Shown: positions 51,801 to 60,197 of the stretch, in pieces
Layout of the letters: each line of letters opens with the position of its first letter
Numbering within the stretch: the stretch's first letter is position 1
Source of the DNA: Stutzerimonas stutzeri
Lineage (GTDB): Bacteria > Pseudomonadota > Gammaproteobacteria > Pseudomonadales > Pseudomonadaceae
Assembly: GCF_024448895.1 (NCBI RefSeq)
Contig: NZ_JAMOIC010000006.1
Location: forward strand, 186,001 to 250,000
Direction of reading: 5' to 3'
Length of the DNA: 64,000 nt
Translations under genes and position numbers: made by a program
Notes under the pieces: model-generated
Told to the model about the DNA's origin: nothing
The model's input: the letters and a program-made list of their open reading frames with translations, nothing else
Databases searched by the model: none

Positions 51801-52370
51801 GTTTTCGTAGGTGCGACGGATACGATTTTCCGTCTCACGGCGCCGCTCCTTGTACTTTGAGATTCCCGCAGCTTCTTCGATGAAATTGCGCAGATCTTCC
51901 GGCTTGGCTTCGATCAGCTTGGAGATCATCCCCTGCTCGATGATCGAGTAGCTGCGCGGCCCCAGACCGGTGCCGAGAAAGATGTCGGTAATGTCGCGAC
52001 GACGGCATTTGACGCCGTTCAGGAAGTAGGTGTTCTGCGCATCGCGGGTAACCCGACGGCGAATCGAGATCTCGGCGTATGCCGCGTATTCGCCCGTCAG
52101 CGTGCCGTCGGAGTTGTCGAAGATCAGCTCGATGCTCGCCTGGGTGACCGGCTTACGGGTATTGGAGCCGTTGAAGATGACGTCGGTCATCGACTCACCC
52201 CGCAGGTTCTTCGCCGAGCTCTCTCCCATCACCCACCGGACGGCGTCGATGATGTTGGACTTGCCACACCCGTTGGGACCAACCACGGCCGCCATGTTGC
52301 TTGGAAAGCTGACGGTGGTTGGATCTACGAATGATTTGAACCCGGCGAGCTTGATGCTTTTCAGACGCAT
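48882..52370 (-). CDS. smc: Chromosome partition protein Smc
   Basis: SMC ATPase (1162 residues) that condenses and organises the chromosome. The N-terminal half has Walker A GPNGCGKS at 31-38; long coiled coils flank a hinge domain near residues 500-640; the C-terminal half has the signature LLSGGEKALTALAL and Walker B CMLDEVDAPLDD. The extended Glu- and Arg-rich heptads in between explain the strong antisense open frames in this stretch. It is upstream of zipA, with a 181-base gap. Start ATG at 52370. Confidence 0.97.
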   Translation of the reverse strand: MRLKSIKLAGFKSFVDPTTVSFPSNMAAVVGPNGCGKSNIIDAVRWVMGESSAKNLRGESMTDVIFNGSNTRKPVTQASIELIFDNSDGTLTGEYAAYAEISIRRRVTRDAQNTYFLNGVKCRRRDITDIFLGTGLGPRSYSIIEQGMISKLIEAKPEDLRNFIEEAAGISKYKERRRETENRIRRTYENLARLTDLREELERQLERLHRQAQSAEKYQEYKTEERQLKAQLAALRWQALNDQVGLREQVIGDQEVGFEAQVAEQRNADASIERLRDGHHELSERFNLVQGRFYSVGGDIARVEQSIQHGQQRLRQLQDDLREAERARLETESHLGHDRTILATLGEELAMLEPEQELAAAAAEETAAQLEEAEAAMQQWQEHWERFNQQSAEPRRAAEVQQSRIQQLEQSLERLAERQRRLEEESATLAGDPEDAVVAEMSEQLTVGDLSLEELAAEQEQTDEQLERLRDELQQASRAEQQALGELQRLNGRIASLEALQQAAMDPGKGVSEWLEEQGLDERPRLAEGLRVEPGWELAVETVLGADLQAVMLDRFDDLNLSGFEQGDLRLVSPAPGAVALNGSLLDKVDSNTDLSPWLGRIRPVEDLGQALEARSSLLDGESLISRDGYWLGRHFLRIRRAVEAESGLLARGQELERLLAERAEREADVEQFGERLGQLRETQRDLEDQREHQRRRHQDLSRQQGELNARLSASQAKLEQLSLRRRRLDAELSELSEQRALETEQLGEARLHLQDALDAMALDTEQRETLLGSRDGIREQLDRVRQEARQQKDHAHQLAVRIGSLKAQHDSIRQALERLELQFERAVERREQLTLNLEEGEAPLEELRMKLEELLERRMSVEDELKLARLAMEDADRELRDAEKRRTQAEQQAQLLRGQLEQQRMEWQALSVRRKALQDQLHEDGFDLHGVLATLPGEAGESEWEAELERLAARIQRLGPINLAAIDEYQQQSERKRYLDAQNDDLAEALDTLENVIRKIDKETRNRFKETFDQINGGLQALFPKVFGGGNAYLELTGEDLLDTGVAIMARPPGKKNSTIHLLSGGEKALTALALVFAIFQLNPAPFCMLDEVDAPLDDANVGRYARLVKEMSEKVQFIYITHNKIAMEMADQLMGVTMHEPGCSRLVTVDVEQAVALVEA

Positions 52371-52782
52371 GAGGGCCTATCCGTGGCAGTCGGCGTGAAG
52401 ATGTACAAGCAGAGTCGCCGTGGACATCGGGATTCCTGGCATCGAGTGAGTGCGCGAGAAAACGGCGGAGTTTATCACGCTGCCTTGCAGTCATTGCGGG
52501 GATGGGTGCGCAGTGTTTCGAAGCAATCGCGGGTCGATACGGACGTATCGTTAGGCCACGCCGCCTCCGCCTCAGACGTAAACGTGGGCTTCAGCCCGCC
52601 AATGGCGACGATGAATATGCGCGGCAGGCGAAACTGCGCGCAGTGAAACCCTGCAAGGGTGAAACAGGCAAAGCTCTGTTCAGGGTGATTTGGGGTCTCG
52701 TGCAGCTGATGGGCTGAAGCCCAACCTACTGTTGATCCACCAGGCTCTAACTGGCTTTTTTATCCAGCCAGAAGCTGGCGGC
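52371..52782. other. Intergenic region between moaA and smc, with REP-like units
   Basis: About 410 bases with no convincing gene. It contains two REP-type units in opposite orientation (52584-52600 and 52710-52726) and must hold the smc promoter. A weak dyad lies close to the moaA stop. Confidence 0.55.
52584..52726. repeat. REP-type inverted pair upstream of smc
   Basis: GTGGGCTTCAGCCCGCC at 52584-52600 and TGGGCTGAAGCCCAACC at 52710-52726 share the palindromic core GGGCTTCAGCCC, in opposite orientation 110 bases apart. The same core occurs at 27132-27148 and 27161-27178 behind mtlY. Confidence 0.7.
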
Positions 52783-53778
52783 CTAACCCCCGGTAACGCT
52801 CATGAAACGCACCACTTGCACCTGCTCGTCAGCACGGAAGTCGTGCTTTTCGGGCTTGAGTTGAAGCGCGTCGACCAGCGCCTGACGCAGTCGTTCGCGG
52901 TCACCCGGATAGCGGCGCATGAGGCTCTTGAGATCCAGGGCGCCTTCGTGCCCGAGGCAGAGCACAAGCTTGCCCTCGGCCGTAACCCTCACACGGTTGC
53001 AGCTGCCGCAGAAGTTGTTGCTGTGCGGCGAGATGAAACCGACCTGGGTTTCGGTTCCCGCGACCTGCCAGTACCGTGAAGGTCCGCCAGTGGTGTGGCT
53101 GCTACGCACCAACTGGTGGCCCACCTCGATGCGCTCGCGTACCTCATCGCTGGAGCAGAAAGTGATTTCCCGTTCGTGGCTTGAGACAGCGCCTAGCGGC
53201 ATCTCCTCGATGAAGCTGATGTCCAGACCCCGCTCGACGGCGAAATTCACCAAGTCCAGCACTTCATCATCGTTACGGCCTTTCTGAATCACGCTGTTGA
53301 GCTTGATTCGACTAAAGCCGGCATCGATAGCTGCGTCGATTCCCTGGACGACCTGATGGAGCATGTCGCGGCGTGTGAGTTCGGCAAACCGATCACGCTT
53401 GAGCGAGTCCAGGCTGATGTTCAACCGATTGACGCCAGCCTCACGCAATGCGGTGGCAAGTACCGGCAGCTGGGAGCCGTTGGTGGTAATGGCCAGATCC
53501 TCCAGCTCTCCCCTTGCGCCCAGGCGCGACAGCAGCCCGGTAAGCCCCTTGCGCACCAGAGGTTCGCCGCCGGTTACACGGATGCGTTTGACACCCAGGG
53601 AGATGAACGCGTCTGCCACGGCATATAGCTCCTCAAGGGTGAGGATCTGTGCGCGCGGTGCGAACACCATGTCTTCGCTCATGCAATAGGTGCAGCGAAA
53701 ATCGCAGCGGTCGGTGACCGACAATCTCAGGTAGGTGATGCGTCGGCCGAATGGATCGACCAACTTCGAATCTGACAT
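52783..53778 (-). CDS. moaA: GTP 3',8-cyclase MoaA (molybdenum cofactor biosynthesis)
   Basis: Radical SAM enzyme (331 residues) converting GTP to 3',8-cyclo-7,8-dihydro-GTP, the first step of molybdopterin synthesis. The N-terminal cluster is CDFRCTYC (C25, C29, C32). The C-terminal cluster lies in NNFCGSCNRVRVTAEGKLVLCLG. The SVTGG tail is typical: MoaA ends in a conserved GG that activates the enzyme. The ATG at 53778 has GGAG six bases upstream, so the nine-residue upstream extension is not used. Confidence 0.97.
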   Translation of the reverse strand: MSDSKLVDPFGRRITYLRLSVTDRCDFRCTYCMSEDMVFAPRAQILTLEELYAVADAFISLGVKRIRVTGGEPLVRKGLTGLLSRLGARGELEDLAITTNGSQLPVLATALREAGVNRLNISLDSLKRDRFAELTRRDMLHQVVQGIDAAIDAGFSRIKLNSVIQKGRNDDEVLDLVNFAVERGLDISFIEEMPLGAVSSHEREITFCSSDEVRERIEVGHQLVRSSHTTGGPSRYWQVAGTETQVGFISPHSNNFCGSCNRVRVTAEGKLVLCLGHEGALDLKSLMRRYPGDRERLRQALVDALQLKPEKHDFRADEQVQVVRFMSVTGG

Positions 53779-54010
53779 TTCGCTCTCCAACGGCTTGATG
53801 CGCAAGGCTAAGACTATGCCTCATCGCACACGGTAGCAAAGACTCCGGACCCAACGGTTGACCAGGAGCAAGCTCGAACGGTCAATCCACTACAAATGTC
53901 GTTTTTCGTTTGCATCGGAGGCGCTATGCAACGCCACGTTACGGTAGCGAGCCTTTCGCATGCCGATGGAACTCGGGATACTTGCCCCTAAAGTTCGCCA
54001 GGAGCTGTAC

Positions 54011-54853
54011 ATGGACAACGATTCCCTCCAATCGATGAGCTGGCGCGAACGCATCTACGTCATCATCTTCTTCACCAACACCCCGGCAGGAAAGCGCTTC
54101 GACACCTGGCTGCTGGTGGTGATCTTTGCCAGCCTCGTGGTAGTCATGTTCGACAGCGTCGCGAGCTACAGCGAGCGCTATGGTCTGTTGCTGGACGGCC
54201 TGGAATGGCTGTTCACCGGCATTTTCCTGATCGAATACCTGGTGCGCATCTACTGCCACCCGGAGCCACGCAAATACGTCTTCAGTTTCTACGGCGCGAT
54301 CGACCTGCTCTCGGTCGTTCCAGCATTCATCGCGCTGTTGCTGCCGGATGCCGAATATCTGCTGGTGGTGCGCGCCATCCGGATGCTGCGTGTATTTCGC
54401 GTGCTCAAACTCACCCAGTACCTTAGCCAGGCCAACTTCCTGCTGGTCGCTCTGCGCGGCAGCAAGCAGAAGATCATCGTGTTCCTGCTCAGCGTCACCA
54501 CCATGGTGCTGATCTACGGGACCTTGATGTATGTGATCGAAGGCCCTGCGAACGGATTTACCAGCATCCCCATGAGCATCTACTGGGCGGTGGTGACCAT
54601 CACAACCGTCGGCTTCGGCGATATCGTTCCGCACACCCCGTTGGGCAAAGCCGTCGCGACCATGGTGATGATCACCGGCTATTCGATCATTGCCGTCCCC
54701 ACCGGAATTTTTACTGCGGAACTTGCAACCGCGATGCGCACTGACAGCTTGCAGCACAAGTGCCCGAGTTGTGAAAAATTGAGCCACGAACCCAACGCAG
54801 CCTTCTGTAGCCGCTGCGGCAGTCAATTGTACGAACGCAACGCCGAGAGCTGA
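54011..54853 (+). CDS. Kv-type (6TM) voltage-gated K+ channel with C-terminal zinc ribbon
   Basis: A 280-residue ion channel with six predicted helices. The S4 voltage sensor carries an Arg/Lys every third residue (R121, R124, R127, R130, K133 in RAIRMLRVFRVLKL). The pore helix ends in the K+ selectivity filter TVGFGD at about 199-204. The cytoplasmic C-terminus has two CxxC knuckles (C251/C254 and C266/C269), a small zinc ribbon. AGGAG precedes the ATG at 54011. It sits alone, divergent from moaA. Confidence 0.92.
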   Translation: MDNDSLQSMSWRERIYVIIFFTNTPAGKRFDTWLLVVIFASLVVVMFDSVASYSERYGLLLDGLEWLFTGIFLIEYLVRIYCHPEPRKYVFSFYGAIDLLSVVPAFIALLLPDAEYLLVVRAIRMLRVFRVLKLTQYLSQANFLLVALRGSKQKIIVFLLSVTTMVLIYGTLMYVIEGPANGFTSIPMSIYWAVVTITTVGFGDIVPHTPLGKAVATMVMITGYSIIAVPTGIFTAELATAMRTDSLQHKCPSCEKLSHEPNAAFCSRCGSQLYERNAES

Positions 54854-54985
54854 CTGCACACTGCCGAGAGCGCCGTCTGACGTGCGCTCCACCGGCCGAC
54901 CATGGCAACTGACTGCTCCATCCGAACCGCCTCGGCAGAGGGTTGTCACAACCTCTGACTTGCCAAGGGCTGGATGGAGACGCGG

Positions 54986-55399
54986 ATGCCCCTGCTCAAA
55001 CTGCTGCACTTCGCGAGCCTGCTGTGTTGGTGCGGCACCTTGCTTTATCTGCCGGCCTTGATTGCCGCCGGCACCCGGCGAACTGACCCGCTTTTCTATC
55101 AGGACCATGCCCACCTGACGCGCATGGTGTTCAACCTCATCGGAACTCCGGCAGCGCTGATCGCGATTGGCTCAGGCACTGCCTTGTTCCTGCGTGACGG
55201 CATCATGGCGGGGTGGCTGATCGTCAAGCTCAGTACCGTGGCGGGCATGGTGCTTTGCCATGCCCTGTGCGGTGTGCTGGTGCTGCGAGTCGAGCGTTCG
55301 CCCGAACTGAGCGTGAGCATTCGCTGCCGCTTTCTCGGGCTGGTGACTGCGACCTTCATCACCGCAACGCTATGGCTGGTACTGGCAAAGCCGTTCTAA
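54986..55399 (+). CDS. HemJ/CopD-like integral membrane protein
   Basis: A 137-residue membrane protein with about four helices. The pattern LLHFASLLCWCGTLLYLPAL, then WLIVKLSTVAGMVLCHALCG, resembles the HemJ/CopD family, in which the N-terminal His and the Lys/His of the third helix are conserved and bind haem in HemJ. It lies upstream of the oxidase genes, consistent with a role in haem or copper supply, but this is inferred. The ATG at 54986 has GGAGACGCGG upstream; an ATG four codons earlier overlaps that site. Confidence 0.72.
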   Translation: MPLLKLLHFASLLCWCGTLLYLPALIAAGTRRTDPLFYQDHAHLTRMVFNLIGTPAALIAIGSGTALFLRDGIMAGWLIVKLSTVAGMVLCHALCGVLVLRVERSPELSVSIRCRFLGLVTATFITATLWLVLAKPF

Positions 55400-55473
55400 C
55401 CGATGACTCAAACCGCTCGACAGAAGCGAAAGCGCCCATGACCGAACGATTCAAGCCGTACTCAGAAAGCAGG

Positions 55474-55938
55474 TCAGACCTTGTCCAGATCGACCCCAAC
55501 GGCATGCTCATAGACCAGGCGTCCGCCGAGATAGGCCGCCAGGGAAATCAGTGCCGCTGTGATGGCGGAGAGATAGAGTGCCCAGAGGTGAACGTTCTCG
55601 CCCTCGTTCTGGTAGCGCAGCAACCAGTTGAGCGATGCCAGCGAGAGCATCATGACCGCCAGGATCGCGTGGCACCAGGCCGTGATCTTCTGCCTGATCT
55701 CGCGCACGGTGAGCAAGTCGATCAAGCCGAAGATGCTTGCAACCCAGCCCCCCAGCGCACCCACACCAGCCAGCCAGAGGCCGGCGCGCCACCAGAAATC
55801 GTCCAGCGTCCAGATATGCGCAATATCCACCGGCAGCAAACCGGTCAGCGCCGCGACGGGAAAGTGGATAAGCATCGGATGCAGGGGATGCCCGGCAATT
55901 GCCGCGCGGCTATGAATGGAATCTCGGTAATTGGCCAT
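55474..55938 (-). CDS. DUF2231 membrane protein
   Basis: A 154-residue membrane protein with about four helices of unknown function. The GHPLHPMLIHFPVAALTG motif near residue 17 is the DUF2231 signature. The start ATG at 55938 has GGAGGG upstream. It is divergent from the oxidase subunit II gene, and the two coding starts overlap head to head by about 27 bases if subunit II starts at 55912. DUF2231 genes are often near cytochrome or metal genes. Confidence 0.88.
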   Translation of the reverse strand: MANYRDSIHSRAAIAGHPLHPMLIHFPVAALTGLLPVDIAHIWTLDDFWWRAGLWLAGVGALGGWVASIFGLIDLLTVREIRQKITAWCHAILAVMMLSLASLNWLLRYQNEGENVHLWALYLSAITAALISLAAYLGGRLVYEHAVGVDLDKV

Positions 55939-56976
55939 CCGGCCCTCCAGCAACAGAAAGAGAGGGCCGCGCAGCCGTTCAAACGAGCCGGCGACCTTCT
56001 CAAATGGACCACGCTGGCGCTGGCAGTTCCTTTATTGAGTGCGTGTGAAGGTCCGCTGTCGGCACTCAACCCGGCGAGCCCCATGGCACGTCAGGTCGCG
56101 AATGTCTGGTGGGGGATGTTTGCCTTCGCCACGCTGGTACTGGTGGTCGTGAGCGCCATCTGGATCTACGCGCTGGCGCGCAAGCCGCGCGACACCAGCG
56201 AGATAGAGGCGCTGGCGATCAATCGGCGCTGGGTCATCGGCGGCGGCATCGTGCTGCCGAGCGTAAGCATCATCGTTCTGCTGATATTTGGGATTCCCAC
56301 TGGTCGCAGCATGATGCCGCTGCCCGTCGACGGCGAGCAGCCGCTGAAGGTCGAAGTCACCGGGCATCAGTGGTGGTGGGAGGTGCATTACCCGGACAGC
56401 GGTGTCACCACCGCCAACCAGCTGATCATTCCGGCCGGGCGGTTGGTTGACGTGCACGTCACCAGCGCCGACGTGATCCATTCATTCTGGATCCCTCGGC
56501 TAGGCGGCAAGATGGACATGGTGCCCGGGCGTACCAACGTCATCCGCATCGAAGCCGGGCACGCCGGGATATTCCACGGCCAGTGTTCCGAATTCTGCGG
56601 GCTTCAGCACACCCATATGAAGCTTCATGTCGAAGCCCAACCGGCGGAGCAGTTCTCCGCCTGGATCGCCGCCCGGGAAAATCTCACGCATGAGCAACGC
56701 GCGCCGGGCGAGGCAGGCCAGGTCTTTGATGAACGCTGCGGCCAGTGTCACCGCGTTTCGGGCATCAGCGAAGGCAATCGTGCGCCCGACCTGACTGATC
56801 TGGCCACGCGGCCAAGCCTGGGAGCAGGCGTGATCGACAACGACAGCGAAGGTCTGCGTCGCTGGCTGCGCGAGCACAAAACACTCAAGTTCGGCAATGC
56901 CATGCCCACCCACGACGACGTTCCCCCTGAAACCCTTGACCAGATTGCCGATTGGCTGGAGACGCTTGCTCCATGA
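55912..56976 (+). CDS. coxB: Cytochrome c oxidase subunit II with fused cytochrome c domain (caa3 type)
   Basis: A 354-residue subunit with two membrane helices, a CuA domain and a C-terminal cytochrome c domain. A lipobox LLSAC puts a lipidated Cys at position 45. CuA ligands are H190, C225, C229, H233 and M236 (HGQCSEFCGLQHTHM). The cytochrome c haem site is CGQCH at 276-280, with M331 as the likely axial Met. The start is uncertain: ATG 55912 is the only canonical start close enough, but it leaves an unusually long pre-lipobox region. The stop overlaps the next gene's start (ATGA). Confidence 0.93.
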   Translation: MNGISVIGHPALQQQKERAAQPFKRAGDLLKWTTLALAVPLLSACEGPLSALNPASPMARQVANVWWGMFAFATLVLVVVSAIWIYALARKPRDTSEIEALAINRRWVIGGGIVLPSVSIIVLLIFGIPTGRSMMPLPVDGEQPLKVEVTGHQWWWEVHYPDSGVTTANQLIIPAGRLVDVHVTSADVIHSFWIPRLGGKMDMVPGRTNVIRIEAGHAGIFHGQCSEFCGLQHTHMKLHVEAQPAEQFSAWIAARENLTHEQRAPGEAGQVFDERCGQCHRVSGISEGNRAPDLTDLATRPSLGAGVIDNDSEGLRRWLREHKTLKFGNAMPTHDDVPPETLDQIADWLETLAP

Positions 56977-59504
56977 GTTCTTTTGATGAAAGCAGCGCGC
57001 CCTGCACGGACCCCGACCAGCTGAACGATCAGTTCAACAAGGTATGGGGCAACCCGCCCGGCTGGCGTGCACTTACCGTCGTCAACCACACCACCATCGG
57101 TCTGCGTTTCCTGGTCACGGGAGCGGTCTTTTTTCTGATCGGCGGCCTGATGGCGATGCTGATCCGCACCCAGCTCGCCCTGCCCGGCTATGTGCTGATG
57201 GAGCCGGAGGTCTACAACCAGGTCTTCACCATGCACGGCTCGGTGATGATGTTCCTGTTTGCCGTACCGATGATGGAAGGCCTCGCGGTTTACCTGATTC
57301 CCAAGATGATCGGCGCACGCGACCTGATCTTCCCGCGACTGTCATCGCTTGGTTACTTTTGCTACCTGTTTGGCGGGATCATCCTGCTCTCCAGCGTGTT
57401 CCTCGGGGTTGCGCCCAAGGCCGGCTGGTTCATGTACACGCCGCTCTCCAGCTCCTCGCACATGCCGGGCGTGAACTCGGACTTCTGGCTGCTGGGCATC
57501 ACCTTCGTCGAGATTTCCGCGGTGAGTGCAGGCGTCGAGCTGGTGGTGTCGATCCTGCGCACGCGTACCAACGGCATGGCGCTGCACAAGATGCCGCTGT
57601 ACGCCTGGTACATCCTGGTTATGGCGCTAATGATCGTCTTCGGCTTCCCGCCGCTGATCCTCGGCAGCATCCTGCTGGAGCTCGAGCGTGCCGCCGGCCT
57701 GCCATTCTTCGACGTAGCCAAGGGTGGCGATCCGGTGCTCTGGCAGCACCTTTTCTGGCTCTTCGGCCACCCCGAGGTGTACATCATTTTTCTGCCGGGC
57801 GCAGGCATCGTGTCGACGCTGCTACCGGTGTTCTGCCAGCGCCCGCTGGTGGGTTATCGCTGGGTAGTACTCGGCGTGCTGACCACGGGCTTTCTGAGTT
57901 TCGGGCTGTGGGTTCACCACATGTTCACCGTCGGTATCCCGGCTCTGGCGCTGGGCTTCTTTTCGGCGGCGAGCATGCTGGTGGCAATCCCGACCGGGGT
58001 GCAGATATTCGCCTGGATCGCCACGCTCTGGCTGGGCAAGCCGGTCTATCACGTCCCGATGCTGTGGCTGGTGGGCTTCCTGATCGTCTTTGTCTGCGGC
58101 GGCTTGACCGGCGTGATGGTGGCGCTTGTTCCATTCGACTGGCAGGTGCACGACACCCATTTTGTCGTCGCCCACATGCATTACGTACTGGTCGGTGGGA
58201 TGTTTTTCCCGCTGATGGCCGGCCTGTATTACTGGCTGCCGCACTTCTCCGGCCGCATGCCCTCGGTGCGCCTGGGCCGCTGGGGCTTCTGGCTGGTGTT
58301 CATCGGCTTCAACACCACCTTCCTGATCATGCACTGGACCGGACTGATGGGCATGCCCCGTCGCGTCTACACCTACGACACGGGCCTGGGCTGGGATCTG
58401 CCGAATCTGATTTCGTCGATAGGCAGCTTCATCATGGCCATCGGTATCGGCACCATCCTGCTGGACATCGTGCTGCACTTCCGTTTTGGTCAGCCTGCGA
58501 AAACCAATCCGTGGAATGCTGACACCTTGGAGTGGGCAACCAGCCTGCCGCCGAGCCCTTACAACTTCGTCAGCCTGCCTGACGTGACCGACCGCCATCC
58601 GCTCTGGAAGGACCCCGATCTGCCGCACAGCATCGCGCGTGCAGAACATGCGCTGAAGACCATCGACCATGGCCGTCGCGAAACCTGGGGCTCCGACGCG
58701 CTGACCGGCGAAGTTCGCGAGATCATCCACCTGCCCGGCAACAGCTGGCTGCCCTTCATCGCCTCGGTGTTCCTCGGCGTGCTATGCCTGAGCCTGCTGA
58801 ACAAGGTGTACATGCTGGCGCTCGTGGCAACGGTCGCGACGGTGATTGTGCTGTTCCGCTGGTCTTGGGAAAACGGTGCGCACCCGGCCGCGGCGCCAGA
58901 TGCGCACACCCAGCCGGACGAACCTCCCCTGCATTCGCGCACATTCGACGGGCCAGGCCTTTGGGGCATGGGCGTCACCTTGCTGGCGGACGGCACCATG
59001 TACCTGTCGTTGCTGTTCGGCTGGTTCTATCTGTGGACCGTTTCGCCGGAATGGGTGGTGCCTAAGCACTCGAATCTGAACGGTTGGCTGATGCTCGCCA
59101 GCGCCATTCTGCTGACTCTGGGAACGCTATGGATGCGGATCATTCCGGCCAAGCTGCGCCGCGGTGATAGCAGCCGACTGCTGGTGAATCTGTCAATCGT
59201 GTCTGTGATTGGCACCGTACAGTTCGGAATGCTGCTGTGGGTGCTGCTCAGCGCCGGCCTGCAGATAACCGCGACAGCCCATGACGCGGTGATCTTCGTG
59301 ATCCTGGCATACAGCCTGATTCATTGCGCCCTGGCGACAATCTGCACAATCTTGCAGGCCATGCGCGTGCATTACGGTTACGTCGGCGAGCTCGCGCCCT
59401 ACGAGCCTGTGGTGGTCGAGCAGCTCTGGTATTACAACCTGGGTGTGATCTGGAGCGCCTATGCGGCAATCATTCTATTTCCATCGGCCTGGGGAGGCGC
59501 CTGA
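56973..59504 (+). CDS. coxA: Cytochrome c oxidase subunit I-III fusion
   Basis: An 843-residue fusion. The N-terminal ~545 residues are subunit I: low-spin haem ligand H88 (MHGSVMM), the CuB His and crosslinked Tyr in HPEVY at 266-270, CuB ligands HH at 315-316, and haem ligands H401 and H403 (HMHYV). Residues about 640-843 contain the subunit III-like membrane helices (LLADGTMYLSLLFGWFYLW). It starts inside the end of coxB and is followed with a 1-base overlap by a small membrane gene. Terminal oxidase of the aerobic respiratory chain. Confidence 0.95.
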   Translation: MSSFDESSAPCTDPDQLNDQFNKVWGNPPGWRALTVVNHTTIGLRFLVTGAVFFLIGGLMAMLIRTQLALPGYVLMEPEVYNQVFTMHGSVMMFLFAVPMMEGLAVYLIPKMIGARDLIFPRLSSLGYFCYLFGGIILLSSVFLGVAPKAGWFMYTPLSSSSHMPGVNSDFWLLGITFVEISAVSAGVELVVSILRTRTNGMALHKMPLYAWYILVMALMIVFGFPPLILGSILLELERAAGLPFFDVAKGGDPVLWQHLFWLFGHPEVYIIFLPGAGIVSTLLPVFCQRPLVGYRWVVLGVLTTGFLSFGLWVHHMFTVGIPALALGFFSAASMLVAIPTGVQIFAWIATLWLGKPVYHVPMLWLVGFLIVFVCGGLTGVMVALVPFDWQVHDTHFVVAHMHYVLVGGMFFPLMAGLYYWLPHFSGRMPSVRLGRWGFWLVFIGFNTTFLIMHWTGLMGMPRRVYTYDTGLGWDLPNLISSIGSFIMAIGIGTILLDIVLHFRFGQPAKTNPWNADTLEWATSLPPSPYNFVSLPDVTDRHPLWKDPDLPHSIARAEHALKTIDHGRRETWGSDALTGEVREIIHLPGNSWLPFIASVFLGVLCLSLLNKVYMLALVATVATVIVLFRWSWENGAHPAAAPDAHTQPDEPPLHSRTFDGPGLWGMGVTLLADGTMYLSLLFGWFYLWTVSPEWVVPKHSNLNGWLMLASAILLTLGTLWMRIIPAKLRRGDSSRLLVNLSIVSVIGTVQFGMLLWVLLSAGLQITATAHDAVIFVILAYSLIHCALATICTILQAMRVHYGYVGELAPYEPVVVEQLWYYNLGVIWSAYAAIILFPSAWGGA

Positions 59505-59863
59505 TGAAATACAACCGCACATCCGCCTTCCATCCGGTTCAGATTCCGTTCGGGCTGACTATCTGGAGTTTGTGGTTCGCCGCGATGTATGGGTCTCACG
59601 CGGTGGTCTGCTCGATCGCGCCACCCGATCCGAATAGCGGCGTTCTCAATTGGCTGAACGCCAGTTTTGGCGTGGCGACACTGCTGGTGGTGGTGCTGTT
59701 GCTGTGGCTTGGACGGCGTTCGTGGAAGCTGTCCCGACCGCCGCATGAGCTCAACGAGCGGCAGGTGTTCGTCACAAAGGTGGCGTCAGGCATCCACTTT
59801 ATTGCAGCTCTGTCGACGGTGTTCGTAGGCTTGCAGCTGGCGTTTCTTCCGCCGTGCGTATGA
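59504..59863 (+). CDS. Small membrane protein of the oxidase operon
   Basis: A 119-residue hydrophobic protein with about three predicted helices (IPFGLTIWSLWFAAMYGSHAV; VATLLVVVLLLWLG; VASGIHFIAALSTVFVGLQLAF). It is not recognised as a named subunit. The ATG overlaps the coxA stop by one base (TGATG) with GGAGGC upstream, so it is translationally coupled and probably an oxidase accessory subunit or assembly factor. It is the last gene of the oxidase operon on the plus strand. Confidence 0.75.
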   Translation: MKYNRTSAFHPVQIPFGLTIWSLWFAAMYGSHAVVCSIAPPDPNSGVLNWLNASFGVATLLVVVLLLWLGRRSWKLSRPPHELNERQVFVTKVASGIHFIAALSTVFVGLQLAFLPPCV

Positions 59864-59881
59864 GCCCAGATGGCGACGCGA

Positions 59882-60133
59882 CTAATCGACTTTCTTGCGA
59901 ATCCAGTAGAGGTAAGTACCGTCTTCGGCCTGCTGGCCGACGAGTTCGTGGCCGAGAAAGACGCAAAACTTAGGGATATCGCGCTGCGTGGACGGATCGG
60001 TCGCGATCACCTTGAGCAGCTCCCCGCCCCCAAGGCCGCGCACCTTGTTGTGCAGCATCATTACCGGTTCGGGGCAATTCAGGCCGGTGGCGTCCAGCAC
60101 CGCGTCGGCAGATAGTTCAGCAGATTGAGGCAT
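59882..60133 (-). CDS. tusA: Sulfurtransferase TusA
   Basis: An 83-residue sulfur-carrier protein that passes persulfide sulfur to the tRNA thiolation and other pathways. The signature [12 protein letters not shown] carries the active cysteine; the fold continues to [23 protein letters not shown]. The ATG at 60133 has GGAG six bases upstream; a GTG immediately before it is less well spaced. It lies between the oxidase operon and rlmM on the minus strand. Confidence 0.95.
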   Translation of the reverse strand: MPQSAELSADAVLDATGLNCPEPVMMLHNKVRGLGGGELLKVIATDPSTQRDIPKFCVFLGHELVGQQAEDGTYLYWIRKKVD

Positions 60134-60197
60134 CACGGGCTCCTAAAAACAGGGTGAGATTGTCGCCCAAAGTATTGCAGTGGTCATCCGTAGACCC

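Noticed and set aside
53779-54010. Moco riboswitch upstream of moaA
   Set aside because: No matching helix pattern could be drawn between the divergent starts of moaA and the channel gene.
53939-55114. Minus-strand open frame of 391 codons opposite the K+ channel gene
   Set aside because: Composition is rich in His, Gln and Asp and has no family resemblance; the plus strand carries an unmistakable channel.
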